A DNA stretch of 41,100 bases from Candidatus Tanganyikabacteria bacterium. GTDB taxonomy: Bacteria; Cyanobacteriota; Sericytochromatia; S15B-MN24; VGJW01. Below the pieces are notes generated by a model. That model ran no database searches, was not told where the DNA came from, and saw only the letters and a list, made by a program, of their open reading frames with translations. The stretch lies in the NCBI GenBank assembly GCA_016867265.1, contig VGJW01000022.1, forward strand, positions 1-41,100, written 5' to 3'. The translations under genes and the position numbers were made by a program. Below, one piece after another: positions 15,764-24,898 of the stretch (positions within the stretch are counted from its first letter, which is position 1; each line of letters starts with the position of its first letter).

Positions 15764-17155
15764 TTGAAGGTCACCCTCGAGAAGCAAGAGCAGAACCATG
15801 TCCACCTCCATGTCGAGGTCGACGCCGCTCAGGTCCAGAAGGCGTGGGATCACGCCTACCGCAACCTTCGGTCGCGGGTGAATATCCCGGGCTTCCGGCG
15901 AGGCAAGGCGCCCCTGCCTCTCGTCGAGAAGCACGTGGGGGCCCAGGCCTTGGCCCAAGAGGCCCTCGAACATCTGGTTCCCGAGGCCTACACGCAGGCA
16001 GTTGCCGAGGCGGCCATCGAGCCGGTCGACCAACCGCGCGTCGAAGTCAAGGTCTTCGGCAAGGGCCAGCCTGCCGAGTTGCGCTACACCGTCGAAGTGC
16101 GCCCCGAAGTCACGGTGGGCAGCTACCTTGAGGTCGAGGTTGCCGTCGCCAAGGACGTCGTGAGCCAGGATCAGGTCGACCAGGTCGTGGACAATCTGCG
16201 CAATCGCAAGGCGCACCTGCAACAGGTCGAGCGAGAGGCCCGCAAGGGCGACGTGGTTGTCGCGGACTTCCTTGGCAAACTGGACGGCGTGCCTTTCAAG
16301 GGTGGTGAAGCGTCGAAGATGGCCATCGAGATTGCCGACGGTCGCTTCATCCCCGGATTCGTCGAGGCGTTGGTCGGCCTTAAGGCCGGTGATGCCAAGG
16401 TTGCCGATGTAACCTTCCCGGCCGACTACGGCAACGCCGAACTCGCCGGCAAGGCCGCGACCTTCGATCTGACGGTCCACGAGGTCAAGGAGCGCTACCT
16501 GCCCGAGGTGGACGAAGAGTTCGCCAAGGCTCATGGCATGGAGTCGGTCGATCAGTTGCTGGAGCGGATCCGCACGGACCTGGATCGCGAGGCGACCGAG
16601 GCGCACGAGGTGGCCCAGCGCAAGGCCATGCTCGAGGCCATCGTGGTCCAGAGCCAGATGGAACTGTCGGACACGATGGTGCGCCGCGAGATCTACTTCC
16701 TGCTGGAACAGCACTTTACCAACCTGCAGCGGCAGGGTGCAGACATTGGTCAACTCTTCAGCGAGGAGACCCGGTCCGAGTGGGAGGACCGATTCCGCGC
16801 GGAGGCCGTGCAGCGCATCCGGACGAGCCTGACGCTGGGGGCCATCGCCCGCAAGGAGGGCCTCGAGGTCACGCAGCAGGAAGTGGCTGCGGCGGTCATC
16901 GAGTATGCCCAGATGCTTGGCAAGGCGCCGGAGCAGTTCCAGCAGGAGTTGGTCAAGAACGGCCGTTACTCGGCCCTTGTCGACGAGGTGCTCTCCAACA
17001 AGATCATCGAGTGGCTCTTCGAGCAAGCGAAGCTGGTGGCGGCTCCCGAGGCCGGACTGCCCGATGCTGAAGCACCTGCCAAGACCCCCAAGCCCAAGGC
17101 CGCCAAACCAAAGGCCCCCAAGGCCGAGGCCGCCGCGTCCGAGACTGCCGAGTAG
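15764..17155 (+). CDS. tig: Trigger factor (ribosome-associated chaperone and peptidyl-prolyl isomerase)
   Basis: A 463-residue trigger factor that binds at the ribosome exit tunnel and folds nascent chains. The order is an N-terminal ribosome-binding domain with the signature IPGFRRGKAPLPLVEK, an FKBP-type domain (GDVVVADFLGKLDGVPFKGG to ATFDLTVHEVKERYLPEV), and a helical C-terminal chaperone domain. A low-complexity Ala/Pro/Lys tail rich in PKPKA-type repeats ends the protein. The TTG start at 15764 is preferred: it reproduces the family N-terminus MKVTLEKQEQN and follows GGGAG by 8 nt. It heads the common tig-clpP-clpX operon. Confidence 0.95.
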   Translation: MKVTLEKQEQNHVHLHVEVDAAQVQKAWDHAYRNLRSRVNIPGFRRGKAPLPLVEKHVGAQALAQEALEHLVPEAYTQAVAEAAIEPVDQPRVEVKVFGKGQPAELRYTVEVRPEVTVGSYLEVEVAVAKDVVSQDQVDQVVDNLRNRKAHLQQVEREARKGDVVVADFLGKLDGVPFKGGEASKMAIEIADGRFIPGFVEALVGLKAGDAKVADVTFPADYGNAELAGKAATFDLTVHEVKERYLPEVDEEFAKAHGMESVDQLLERIRTDLDREATEAHEVAQRKAMLEAIVVQSQMELSDTMVRREIYFLLEQHFTNLQRQGADIGQLFSEETRSEWEDRFRAEAVQRIRTSLTLGAIARKEGLEVTQQEVAAAVIEYAQMLGKAPEQFQQELVKNGRYSALVDEVLSNKIIEWLFEQAKLVAAPEAGLPDAEAPAKTPKPKAAKPKAPKAEAAASETAE

Positions 17156-17188
17156 CCCGCTTCGTTCCCCCACCACGAGGTATTACCG

Positions 17189-17830
17189 ATGTTCCTGCCC
17201 CACTCGCAGCCCGCCGTGGCCGGTCTCGTTCCGATGGTCGTCGAGCAGACGAGCCGCGGCGAGCGCGCTTTCGACATCTACAGCCGCCTCCTCAAGGAGC
17301 GCATCATCTTCCTCGGCACGCCCATCGACGACATGGTCGCCAGCTTGATTATCGCGCAGTTGCTGTTCCTCGAGGCCGAGGACCCCGCCAAGGACATCTA
17401 CCTCTACATCAACAGCCCCGGTGGCGTCGTGACGGCCGGTCTGGCCATCTACGACACGATGCAGTACATCAAGCCCGAGGTCAGCACCATCTGCATCGGC
17501 CAAGCGGCATCGATGGGTGCTTTCCTGCTCAACGCCGGCGCCAAGGGCAAGCGCATCTCCCTGCCCAATGCCCGGATCATGATTCACCAGCCCCTCGGCG
17601 GTGCCCAGGGTCAGGCGACGGACATCGAGATCCAGGCCAAGGAAATCCTGCGCCTCAAGGGCAAGCTCAACGAGCTGATGGCCTTCCATTCCGGCCAGCC
17701 CATCGAGCGTGTCGAAAAGGATACCGACCGTGACTTCTTCATGTCCGGTCAAGAGGCCAAGGAGTGGGGTCTCATCGACGAGGTGCTCGAGCCGCGTCGT
17801 GGCGACAAGGCGGACAAGGCCGGCGCCTAG
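17189..17830 (+). CDS. clpP: ATP-dependent Clp protease proteolytic subunit
   Basis: A 213-residue ClpP serine protease that forms the tetradecameric degradation chamber. The catalytic Ser lies in [14 protein letters not shown], the His in [10 protein letters not shown] and the Asp in [14 protein letters not shown], all intact. The N-terminal axial loop region ([21 protein letters not shown]) is standard, and processing after a short propeptide is likely. ATG 17189 follows CGAGGT. It is 33 bp after tig and 36 bp before clpX, so it pairs with ClpX; ClpS elsewhere in the window implies that a ClpA/ClpC partner also exists in the genome. Confidence 0.97.
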   Translation: MFLPHSQPAVAGLVPMVVEQTSRGERAFDIYSRLLKERIIFLGTPIDDMVASLIIAQLLFLEAEDPAKDIYLYINSPGGVVTAGLAIYDTMQYIKPEVSTICIGQAASMGAFLLNAGAKGKRISLPNARIMIHQPLGGAQGQATDIEIQAKEILRLKGKLNELMAFHSGQPIERVEKDTDRDFFMSGQEAKEWGLIDEVLEPRRGDKADKAGA

Positions 17831-17866
17831 CGCCGGCTGGATTCCCGGACGAGATCAGGAGGCTAC

Positions 17867-19156
17867 GTGGCGAAGGACGACGGCGCGAAGGGCCACCCCA
17901 AGTGTTCCTTCTGCGGCAAGACACAGGACCAGGTCCGCAAGCTGATTGCGGCCCCCGGGGTCTACATCTGCGATGAGTGCGTGGATCTCTGCAATGAGAT
18001 TCTCGACGAGGAACTGTACGAGAACCAGCAGAAGCCCGAAGCTGCTCCTGTCGAGTTGACGGAGATTCCCAAGCCCAAGGGCATCAAGGGGATTCTCGAT
18101 CAATACGTCGTGGGTCAGCAGCAGGCCAAGAAGACCTTGTCCGTTGCCGTCTACAACCACTACAAGCGCCTGTCCGCCAAGGAGCGCGCAACCGGAGCCG
18201 AGGACGAGGTCGAGGTGGCCAAGTCCAACGTTCTTCTGATCGGGCCTACCGGGTCGGGCAAGACGCTGCTGGCACAGACGTTGGCGCGTATCCTGAACGT
18301 GCCGTTCGCCATTGCCGATGCCACGACGCTTACCGAGGCCGGCTATGTGGGCGAGGACGTCGAGAACATCCTGCTTCGACTCCTGCAGGCCTCCGACTAC
18401 GACATCAAGCGAGCTGAGCGCGGCATCATCTATATCGACGAGATCGACAAGATCTCCCGCAAGAGCGAGAACCCCAGCATCACGCGGGATGTCTCGGGCG
18501 AGGGCGTCCAGCAGGCCCTGCTCAAGATGCTCGAGGGAACCGTCGCGAACGTGCCGCCGCAGGGTGGACGCAAGCATCCTTACCAGGAGTTCATCCAACT
18601 CGACACGACGAACATCCTGTTCATCGTGGGCGGGGCCTTCGTTGGTCTCGACAAGATCATCGAGACGCGCGTGGGCCGCAAGGGCATCGGCTTCGGGGCC
18701 GACGTCAAGACGGCTGACGAGAAGAATCTGGGCGAGTTGTACGGAGATCTGTCGCCGGAAGACCTGCTCAAGTATGGGTTGATTCCTGAGTTCATCGGCC
18801 GAATCCCGGTCATCGCAACCTTGGATCAACTGGATGAGGATGCCTTGGTCAGTATCCTGACCGAGCCCAAGAGCGCCATTGTCAAGCAGTACAAGCGGTT
18901 GCTCGGGATGGACCAAGTGGACCTCGACTTCACCCCCGACGCCTTGGTCGCGATGGCCAAGGAGGCGCTCAAGCGCAAGACTGGCGCGCGCGCACTCAGG
19001 GGCATCGTCGAGGAGATCATGCTTGATGTCATGTACGAGGCTCCCTCGCGCACGGACATCAAGAAGGTCGTCGTGACCAAGGATCTGGTGGAACGTCGTT
19101 CCACCACGGCCTTGCAGGTTCTGGCGGATTCGAAGCGGCCCAAGGTCTCGGCCTGA
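17867..19156 (+). CDS. clpX: ATP-dependent Clp protease ATP-binding subunit ClpX
   Basis: A 429-residue AAA+ unfoldase that feeds substrates to ClpP. The N-terminal zinc-binding domain has CSFCGK and CDEC. Walker A is GPTGSGKT, Walker [10 protein letters not shown], the pore-loop region [11 protein letters not shown], and sensor/arginine motifs such as [11 protein letters not shown] and [10 protein letters not shown] are present. GTG 17867 follows AGGAGGC. A hairpin after the stop (19178-19212) probably ends the operon. Confidence 0.97.
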   Translation: MAKDDGAKGHPKCSFCGKTQDQVRKLIAAPGVYICDECVDLCNEILDEELYENQQKPEAAPVELTEIPKPKGIKGILDQYVVGQQQAKKTLSVAVYNHYKRLSAKERATGAEDEVEVAKSNVLLIGPTGSGKTLLAQTLARILNVPFAIADATTLTEAGYVGEDVENILLRLLQASDYDIKRAERGIIYIDEIDKISRKSENPSITRDVSGEGVQQALLKMLEGTVANVPPQGGRKHPYQEFIQLDTTNILFIVGGAFVGLDKIIETRVGRKGIGFGADVKTADEKNLGELYGDLSPEDLLKYGLIPEFIGRIPVIATLDQLDEDALVSILTEPKSAIVKQYKRLLGMDQVDLDFTPDALVAMAKEALKRKTGARALRGIVEEIMLDVMYEAPSRTDIKKVVVTKDLVERRSTTALQVLADSKRPKVSA

Positions 19157-19177
19157 CGGTCGGCGTCATCTGGACGC

Positions 19178-19212
19178 GGGGCGTGTGCCTGTTGCAAGCG
19201 GGGACACGCCTC
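19178..19212 (+). terminator. Terminator hairpin after clpX
   Basis: The arms GGGGCGTGT and ACACGCCTC form a 9-bp stem (one G-T pair), followed by GTTTG. It lies 22 nt after the clpX stop, in the short gap before a convergent gene. Confidence 0.6.
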
Positions 19213-19232
19213 GTTTGCCGTGAGGCGGGTCC

Positions 19233-19946
19233 TCAGTCCTGTGGGTCCGAGACGGGAAACAGCGCCAGCTGGCGATGGGCGCCGCGGGCCATGGGCATCG
19301 GGGGTACCCATGCCGCCGGGCCGCTTGGCCGAATGTCTTCGAGGGTAAGGGGTGCCGGCGGAGGAAACGGAACCACCCGTTCCTCTTCTGGTCGGAAGGG
19401 TGGCGCAGACAGAGGACGGCTTGTCTCCTCGCCCGCCATGGCTCGCTCGAAGTGCCCCTGTGCCACGCGTCGCCAATGGCGCCAATCGGGTACGTGACGC
19501 GCCACCAGATCCCAGAAGGCGGTCGAATGGTCAGGAACGCGCAGGTGCGCCAGTTCGTGGACGATGAGGTAGGTCAGGGCCTCGTCGCAGAGCCCGTCCA
19601 GAGCGTGGCGAGAGAAGGTCAGGATGCCCGTCCGCACGTTGGCTTGCGCCAGGCGTGTCCGCCTGGCCTTGCCAAGGCGGACACCCTTGAGCGGCACTTG
19701 CAAGGTCTGGTCGTTGATGCCGCGGACCAGCTTCGTCAGGCTGGCCTCGTTGAACGGGGGACGCATGACCGGAGCGGGCAGATCCGACCAGGCTTCGGTT
19801 CGCTTGCGGGCCCACTGCAGGAATCGCTCGATGACACGTCCCTGCTCGCTTGCAGGCCAATGCTGGGGCATCTTCACACGGAGGACGCCCTGCCGCATAT
19901 GGGCCCGCGCCGTCCGGGCGGACACGTAGCTGACGTCGATTTCCAT
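19233..19946 (-). CDS. YgjP/SprT-like zinc metalloprotein (M48-type HExxH)
   Basis: A 237-residue protein with the YgjP-family motif VHELAHLRVPDHSTAFW: zinc ligands His130, His134 and His140 with catalytic Glu131. This family is widespread, sometimes associated with restriction systems, and presumed to be a metal-dependent hydrolase; activity is poorly defined. The N-terminal half (VLRVKMPQHWPASEQGRVIERFLQW) is the usual DUF45 start. The last ~75 residues are Pro-rich and probably unstructured. ATG 19946 is preferred, with GGAG about 10 nt upstream; the longer frame from 20063 crosses the short intergenic region. Confidence 0.82.
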   Translation of the reverse strand: MEIDVSYVSARTARAHMRQGVLRVKMPQHWPASEQGRVIERFLQWARKRTEAWSDLPAPVMRPPFNEASLTKLVRGINDQTLQVPLKGVRLGKARRTRLAQANVRTGILTFSRHALDGLCDEALTYLIVHELAHLRVPDHSTAFWDLVARHVPDWRHWRRVAQGHFERAMAGEETSRPLSAPPFRPEEERVVPFPPPAPLTLEDIRPSGPAAWVPPMPMARGAHRQLALFPVSDPQD

Positions 19947-20051
19947 CGCGGCAATTACTCCATGTTGATAAGTCAATCGTACACGAATTGCTCCACGCTG
20001 TCTGTGGTTTGCGCCACGCTCGTACAGGTCCGTGAGGTATCCCCAAGACAA

Positions 20052-20083
20052 CGGGGCCGGCACCGCGCACGGTGCCGGCCCCG
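20052..20083 (-). terminator. Terminator of trxA
   Basis: A perfect 13-bp stem (CGGGGCCGGCACC and GGTGCCGGCCCCG) with a 6-nt loop, 11 nt beyond the thioredoxin stop on minus and followed by TTGTCTT. It is a good intrinsic terminator. Confidence 0.85.
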
Positions 20084-20093
20084 CTCATCCGAT

Positions 20094-20420
20094 TCAGGCC
20101 AGTTTGGCCTCGATCAAACCCAGCAACTGGTCCTTGGGCTTGAAGCCCGTGACGCGGAGAACTTCCTGGCCACCCTTGAACATGATCAGTGTCGGGATGC
20201 TCATGACGCCGAACTGCTGCGCCGTGGCACCGTTGTCATCGACATCGAGTTTGACGATGCGAAGCGTCCCATCCTTCTCGGTCGCGACCTGATCCAGGAT
20301 GGGGGCGATCATCTTGCACGGTCCGCACCAAGGGGCCCAGAAGTCCACAAGCACGGGCACGGAGGCGTCGAGGACCTCACTCTTGAAGGTTGCGTCCGTG
20401 ATGGTTGTTAGCGTCGACAT
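20094..20420 (-). CDS. trxA: Thioredoxin
   Basis: A 108-residue cytoplasmic thioredoxin with the redox motif WAPWCGPCK, buried Asp in LVDFWA, and cis-Pro in SIPTLIMFKGG. These features place it with TrxA, the general protein disulfide reductase. It starts at ATG 20420 after AGGAGATCGCGCAC. A possible TAGAAT -10 lies on minus at 20475-20480, giving a 5' leader of roughly 50 nt. Confidence 0.96.
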   Translation of the reverse strand: MSTLTTITDATFKSEVLDASVPVLVDFWAPWCGPCKMIAPILDQVATEKDGTLRIVKLDVDDNGATAQQFGVMSIPTLIMFKGGQEVLRVTGFKPKDQLLGLIEAKLA

Positions 20421-20474
20421 GTGCGCGATCTCCTGTCATCGGGCGAACACCGGGACCCGAGTCCGCCTATTTCT

Positions 20475-20480
20475 ATTCTA
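20475..20480 (-). promoter_or_regulatory. Possible -10 box of trxA
   Basis: TAGAAT on minus (five of six consensus bases), about 55 nt before the trxA start. No matching -35 was found. The rest of the 191-bp gap 20421-20611 holds nothing else that I can assign. Confidence 0.35.
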
Positions 20481-20611
20481 CCTGATGACCCAGACACGGG
20501 GTGGGCCCTCTGTGCCTCCCCCCATGTCTGCTTGGGTTAACTCGTGCTTAAGCCTTATCCAATTTCAGCCTCTCGAGAGCGTGCCGTCGAGAACCGGCTC
20601 GATAGAACGTC

Positions 20612-21355
20612 ATGCCCGATGTTTCCTCCGGTCGCATGCTGCCGCCACGCCCTGCAGGCCCAGACTGGCTGCAGACCAGGCTTGCCTCCGTCCGAAGTCA
20701 GCGGATCACCCGCCAGGACGGCACCAGTCAGGATGTGCGCGAGACCGTCATGCGGGTCGGAGTCGGGCGCGTCGATGCCCGCATCAAGGTTCGTGTGCCG
20801 ATTGAGGCGGCGTCGCCTAACGTGGATGACGGCCCCATGGCGCACCTCGAGGGCAGGCGCGCGCACGTGCGGCCCGAGGTCCGCGTCAGCAACCTGCGCA
20901 TCGATGGTGATTCAGCCGGGGCGTGGCTGTTGCGTGAGTCGAAGGCGTGGGCCGAGGAGAATCCTGCCGTCGCCCTCCCGGTCCTGGCTGTCTCCGGTGC
21001 GGCGGCCATCGCCGGAGCGATCGCCTACGGCAAGGGGCATGGCGGCATCCGGCTCAGTACGGGCAGCGCCGAAATCGTGTCGTTCGACGATGTTACCTTG
21101 CATGCGTCGGCGGGCATCCGGGTTGCCGGCGCACGGGCGGTCGACTGGGACCATGCGGCGGTTCGGGCTCACGCCCGGCTTTTCGGAGGGGGGTCGCATG
21201 CGTCGCTGGGCGCATTGTTGCCCCGAGAGGGACGACCGAGGCTCGAGGCTTCATGGGACAAGGCACTGGGCCGCGACGGTGTCATGGGCATGTTCGGTTC
21301 GGTCGATACCCGTGGCGATCTGGCCGTTGGCGTCCAACTCAACGTGACATTCTGA
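20612..21355 (+). CDS. Unknown protein with one hydrophobic segment
   Basis: A 247-residue protein I do not recognise. The N-terminal ~110 residues are charged; a Gly/Ala-rich hydrophobic stretch at about 118-140 (PAVALPVLAVSGAAAIAGAI) may be a membrane helix. The C-terminal ~100 residues look beta-rich with Gly turns (GIRLSTGSAEIVSFDDVTL, LAVGVQLNVTF), a pattern seen in outer-membrane strands or simple beta repeats. The start at 20612 is not certain: there is no clear ribosome-binding site, and ATG 20636 is an alternative. The next gene on the same strand also encodes an unknown membrane-associated protein. Confidence 0.6.
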   Translation: MPDVSSGRMLPPRPAGPDWLQTRLASVRSQRITRQDGTSQDVRETVMRVGVGRVDARIKVRVPIEAASPNVDDGPMAHLEGRRAHVRPEVRVSNLRIDGDSAGAWLLRESKAWAEENPAVALPVLAVSGAAAIAGAIAYGKGHGGIRLSTGSAEIVSFDDVTLHASAGIRVAGARAVDWDHAAVRAHARLFGGGSHASLGALLPREGRPRLEASWDKALGRDGVMGMFGSVDTRGDLAVGVQLNVTF

Positions 21356-21475
21356 AGCCCCGAGGGTCAGGTTGTTCTTGGTGCCCGACCCCGGATGAAA
21401 CCTGCGTCAAGGCTCTGTTTGGCGGGGTCAGGCTCCCCTGGTCGCCCGCGACGGAAGGACCAGGAGGAACCCCCC

Positions 21476-22309
21476 ATGTCCTTTGCCGCAGCTTCCAGCA
21501 GCGTTCTGACGGGTGCGATGCGCCAGGCACGAACGGCCGACTTTGCCGGACAACCCGACGTCGGGACGGCCAAGGCGGAGCAACTCATCGAGCGTGTCGC
21601 GGACCACTTGGGCCATGGCGGTGACAACGCGGGCCTTGGACCCGCGCTCGAGGCTCGGGAGCGCCTCACCGTCTGGCTGGGCGGCGGAGTCCCCGATGCC
21701 GGAGCTTCCTTGAAGGACAAGGTTGACGCATTCCTTGCGCGTACGGGATCGCTTCAAGGGCTCTGTGACCTGCACCAAGCGGGCGACAGGACTCTGCGAG
21801 CGGCGCTCATCGATCGCGTCGTCATGGAGGCTTTCACCGAAGGCACGGCAGAGACCTACTTCAACGTGATTCTCTGGGCCACGGATGCGCACGCCAGCCA
21901 TGGCGATCCTGCCCGGGCCAAGTCCATGGCCCGTCTGGCCGTCGATGTGGCTGACTGGATGGTCGAACAGCAGATGGATCCCCTCGCTTCCATGGCTCCT
22001 GACGCGCGGGAGACGTTCGCTGCAGCGTGTCGGATGGTGCAACGCCATCCTCGGCCGGACGTGCGCGTCCTCGCGACGCCCGTCTCGGGCAGCCAGGCGA
22101 TGAGCCAGCCCGTCTTCGCCAGCCATCTGCAGTTCTGGCTGGCATGGCTGTTGATGGCGTTCCTCGGTGGGGGCACGGCCTGTGGCCTGGTCAGCTGGCT
22201 GCTTCCCGAGCGGCAGATTCGCGTGGTCGCCGTGCAGCCCACGAACAAGGCCGCCAGCGCGAGGGCGTGGCTGGATCGCCTTGCGACGGCCACGTTCCCC
22301 AAGGCTTGA
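21476..22309 (+). CDS. Unknown protein with a C-terminal membrane anchor
   Basis: A 277-residue protein, mostly helical and soluble, with a single strong hydrophobic helix at about 222-245 (FWLAWLLMAFLGGGTACG) followed by a short basic tail. This suggests a tail-anchored cytoplasmic protein. AGGAGGA precedes ATG 21476 by 8 nt, a strong start. No family or catalytic motif is recognised. It follows the previous unknown gene by 120 bp on the same strand; mazG converges on it, 22 bp away. Confidence 0.72.
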   Translation: MSFAAASSSVLTGAMRQARTADFAGQPDVGTAKAEQLIERVADHLGHGGDNAGLGPALEARERLTVWLGGGVPDAGASLKDKVDAFLARTGSLQGLCDLHQAGDRTLRAALIDRVVMEAFTEGTAETYFNVILWATDAHASHGDPARAKSMARLAVDVADWMVEQQMDPLASMAPDARETFAAACRMVQRHPRPDVRVLATPVSGSQAMSQPVFASHLQFWLAWLLMAFLGGGTACGLVSWLLPERQIRVVAVQPTNKAASARAWLDRLATATFPKA

Positions 22310-22331
22310 TGCGGCGGGCCTGCGCTGGGGG

Positions 22332-23753
22332 TCAAGTCTCGGCGTCGGCTCCGTCCTTGACCCGATTCCACGTCTCGAGCAATACCTTCAGGTCCGTTCC
22401 GGTGATATCGCCTCCGAGGGCGGCCTCGGTGGCGGCGAAACGGCGTTCGAAGCGCTTGTTTGCGGCGCGCAGCGCGAGCTCGGGATCCACCCCGGACATG
22501 CGCGCCAGGTTGGCGACGGCCAAAAGCACGTCGCCCAGTTCATGGGCCAGATCGCCCTGACCCGCGAGGGCCTCGTCCAACTCACCGAGTTCTTCCGTGA
22601 GTTTGGCCCGTGCTCCGGTGCGGTCCGGCCACGTGAAACCCACCCGGGCTGCCTTTTGTTGCAGCTTCTCTGAACGCGTCAGGGCCGGCAGGGCCTCGGC
22701 CACGCCCTCGAGGGCGCCTGAGGCCTCGGGACGCTGGCTGGCCTTCAGGTCTTCCCAGTTGGACAGAACCTCTTCAGCCGTGTTGGCCACGACGCTCCCG
22801 AAGATATGCGGGTGGCGCTCCTCGAGCTTGTCGCTAAGTCGATCGGCGATGGTGCCGAGGTCGAAGCGGCCTTCTTCCTCGGCGATGCGCGCGTGAAAGA
22901 GCACCTGTAACAGCAGGTCGCCCAGTTCCTCCTCGAGTGCCTCGTCATCGTCGCGGTCGATCGCGTCGACGACTTCATAAGCCTCCTCGAGGCAATAGCG
23001 CCGCAGGGTCGCATGCGTCTGCTCGCGGTCCCAAGGGCAACCGTCCTCCGCCCTGAGCTTTGCCATCAGGGCCCTGGCGCGGGGTACGCCGCGTCGCGGA
23101 CCGGCAGGCACCCAGACAGACGTCAGATGATCCAGCCACGGCAGCCTGTCGAGTTCATGCAGCGGTATCCGGGCCGTTCGCTCCTCGCCCGGAATGCCGG
23201 CGCCACGCACGACCAGGACCTCATGGCTGTCCTCGAAGACTTCCATGAGCGTCAGCTTGAGCTCCGACGCCACGCGGACCGACCAGACCTGCAGCGCAAG
23301 GATGGCCCGATCCGGCTGCAGCGAGTCTGCATCGATGTCCATCGCATCCACGATGGTCACGCCATCACCCGGATCGACACCCAGCGTCGCGTAAACTGCC
23401 TCGAGCCCCGAGAGACCCGCTACGATTCGGACCGGCACAGCCTCCTGGGCAAGGAGCATGCGCACCGTGCGTTCCCCCACGAGCGGATGTCCCGGAACGG
23501 CATACACCAGATCTCCGTCGGCGCCGGCCGCCAGCAATTCGGCTACGATTCCGGCATAGACGGCATCAAAGTCCTCTGCAGTGCGGTATCGTTCGTCGTG
23601 GCTGGAGAAGACCAGGCCCCACGCTTCCAATGCCCGAACCGTCGGATGGACGCGCGTGCGCAGTTGTACCGGGGCGCCCGACCGCAGGGCTGCTTCCGCT
23701 GCGCGGGTCAGGGCCTCCGGATCTCCCGGGCCCAGGCCCACGACGCTGATCAC
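22332..23753 (-). CDS. mazG: Nucleoside triphosphate pyrophosphohydrolase MazG fused to a methylase-like domain (YabN type)
   Basis: A 473-residue fusion. Residues 1 to ~220 match the tetrapyrrole (corrin/porphyrin) methylase fold (ISVVGLGPGDPEALT, YAVPGHPLVGERTV, GLSGLEAVYATLG). The remainder has two MazG modules. The first has CPWDREQTHATLRRYCLEEAYEV and E-x-x-x-D acidic residues (LEEELGDLLLQVLFHARI); the second is KLTEELGELDEAL with HELGDVLLAVANLARM. MazG cleaves noncanonical or excess NTPs; the methylase part is of unknown role. GTG 23753 overlaps the ppiC stop (GTGA). Confidence 0.93.
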   Translation of the reverse strand: MISVVGLGPGDPEALTRAAEAALRSGAPVQLRTRVHPTVRALEAWGLVFSSHDERYRTAEDFDAVYAGIVAELLAAGADGDLVYAVPGHPLVGERTVRMLLAQEAVPVRIVAGLSGLEAVYATLGVDPGDGVTIVDAMDIDADSLQPDRAILALQVWSVRVASELKLTLMEVFEDSHEVLVVRGAGIPGEERTARIPLHELDRLPWLDHLTSVWVPAGPRRGVPRARALMAKLRAEDGCPWDREQTHATLRRYCLEEAYEVVDAIDRDDDEALEEELGDLLLQVLFHARIAEEEGRFDLGTIADRLSDKLEERHPHIFGSVVANTAEEVLSNWEDLKASQRPEASGALEGVAEALPALTRSEKLQQKAARVGFTWPDRTGARAKLTEELGELDEALAGQGDLAHELGDVLLAVANLARMSGVDPELALRAANKRFERRFAATEAALGGDITGTDLKVLLETWNRVKDGADAET

Positions 23754-24865
23754 GGGTGGCTCTTGACCGGGGCCAGGTCCCCGGATGCTGCGGCACTGCC
23801 CGAGGCCGCGGCACTGCCGGAGGCTGGCGCCGGTGTCTCCTTGGACCAACCGGGCTCGATGCTGACCGTCGCGACCTTGCGCTGACCCTCCAACCACTTG
23901 CCGAAGGCCTCATCCCGCTTCTGTCCCAGCATCTGCTCCGCAATGCGCGTCTTGACCTCGACGAAGGCCTCCTTGCGGGCTTCCTTGCGTCCCGTGGCCT
24001 CGATCAGGTGGTAGCCGAAGGTCGTCTTGACCAAGCCCGAGCGCTGACCCGGCTTGAGCGAGAAGGCTGCCTTCTCGAACTCGGGCACCATCTGGCCACG
24101 ACGGAAGTACCCGAGGCTGCCCCCCTGGGGCTTGCTTCCCGGGTCCGCCGAGCGCTCCTTGGCCAGTGCGCCGAAGTCCTTCCCCTTGGCCAGTTCCTTC
24201 TGGACGGCCTTGGCCTCGGCTTCGGTCTTGAGGAGGATGTGCCGTGCCTCGACCTGCTCGGGTTGCTGAAATTGCAGCGGGTTGCCGTCGAAAAACGCCT
24301 TGACCTCGGCTGCGGAAACCGTGGCTTCCTTCGTCACGGACTTGCGGACCTCCTCCATACGCAGGCTCTCGGCGATTTCTGCCTCGAGGGCCGTGTCGGA
24401 AAGACCGTTCTCGGCCAGCACCCGGCGGAAGGTCTCGGCATCGGGGAAGCCCTTACGAATCTGCTGGATACGTTCATCTATTCGGGTCGGCGTCACCTCG
24501 ACCTTGAGACGCTCGGCTTCCTGCTGGATGAGCGTGCGCTGGACCAGCTTTTCGACAGCGTCCTGCTTGAGGTTGGCCAGCATCTGGCTGCCCTCGGGCG
24601 TCGAGAAATCCAGCCCAAAGCGCTGGCTGTACTGCTTCTTGGAGGCCTCGAGGAACTTCTCGGCGTCGGTTCGGCGCAGGCGCTCTCCGTTGACTGCGCC
24701 CACCTTGTCGTTGAACTCCTGGGTGCCCCACAGGCCGCCGGCGATGAGCAGGGCCCCGCCCAGCGCCGCACCGAAGATCCACCAGGCCCGTCGCGCAGCT
24801 GCGACGCCCTCTTGGGCCATCAGCGCCTGGGCGTCTGGGGCGTTCTCGGACAAGGCGTCGGACAA
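23750..24865 (-). CDS. Membrane-anchored peptidyl-prolyl isomerase (PpiC/SurA/PrsA-like)
   Basis: About 371 residues. A transmembrane helix lies near residues 28-47 (WWIFGAALGGALLIAGGL), followed by a SurA-N-like helical chaperone region. A parvulin/PpiC domain (EARHILLKTEAEAKAVQKEL to GLVKTTFGYHLIEATG) comes next, then a Ser/Ala/Gly-rich tail. It helps fold exported proteins outside the membrane. Two in-frame TTG codons, 24871 and 24865, compete; the second has GGAG at a better 7-nt spacing. It is 33 bp downstream of mfd and overlaps mazG by 4 bp, an arrangement found in some Gram-positive-related lineages. Confidence 0.88.
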   Translation of the reverse strand: MSDALSENAPDAQALMAQEGVAAARRAWWIFGAALGGALLIAGGLWGTQEFNDKVGAVNGERLRRTDAEKFLEASKKQYSQRFGLDFSTPEGSQMLANLKQDAVEKLVQRTLIQQEAERLKVEVTPTRIDERIQQIRKGFPDAETFRRVLAENGLSDTALEAEIAESLRMEEVRKSVTKEATVSAAEVKAFFDGNPLQFQQPEQVEARHILLKTEAEAKAVQKELAKGKDFGALAKERSADPGSKPQGGSLGYFRRGQMVPEFEKAAFSLKPGQRSGLVKTTFGYHLIEATGRKEARKEAFVEVKTRIAEQMLGQKRDEAFGKWLEGQRKVATVSIEPGWSKETPAPASGSAAASGSAAASGDLAPVKSHP

Positions 24866-24898
24866 GGTCAATCTCCGTCTCGAGGGCAGTCGGGTGGG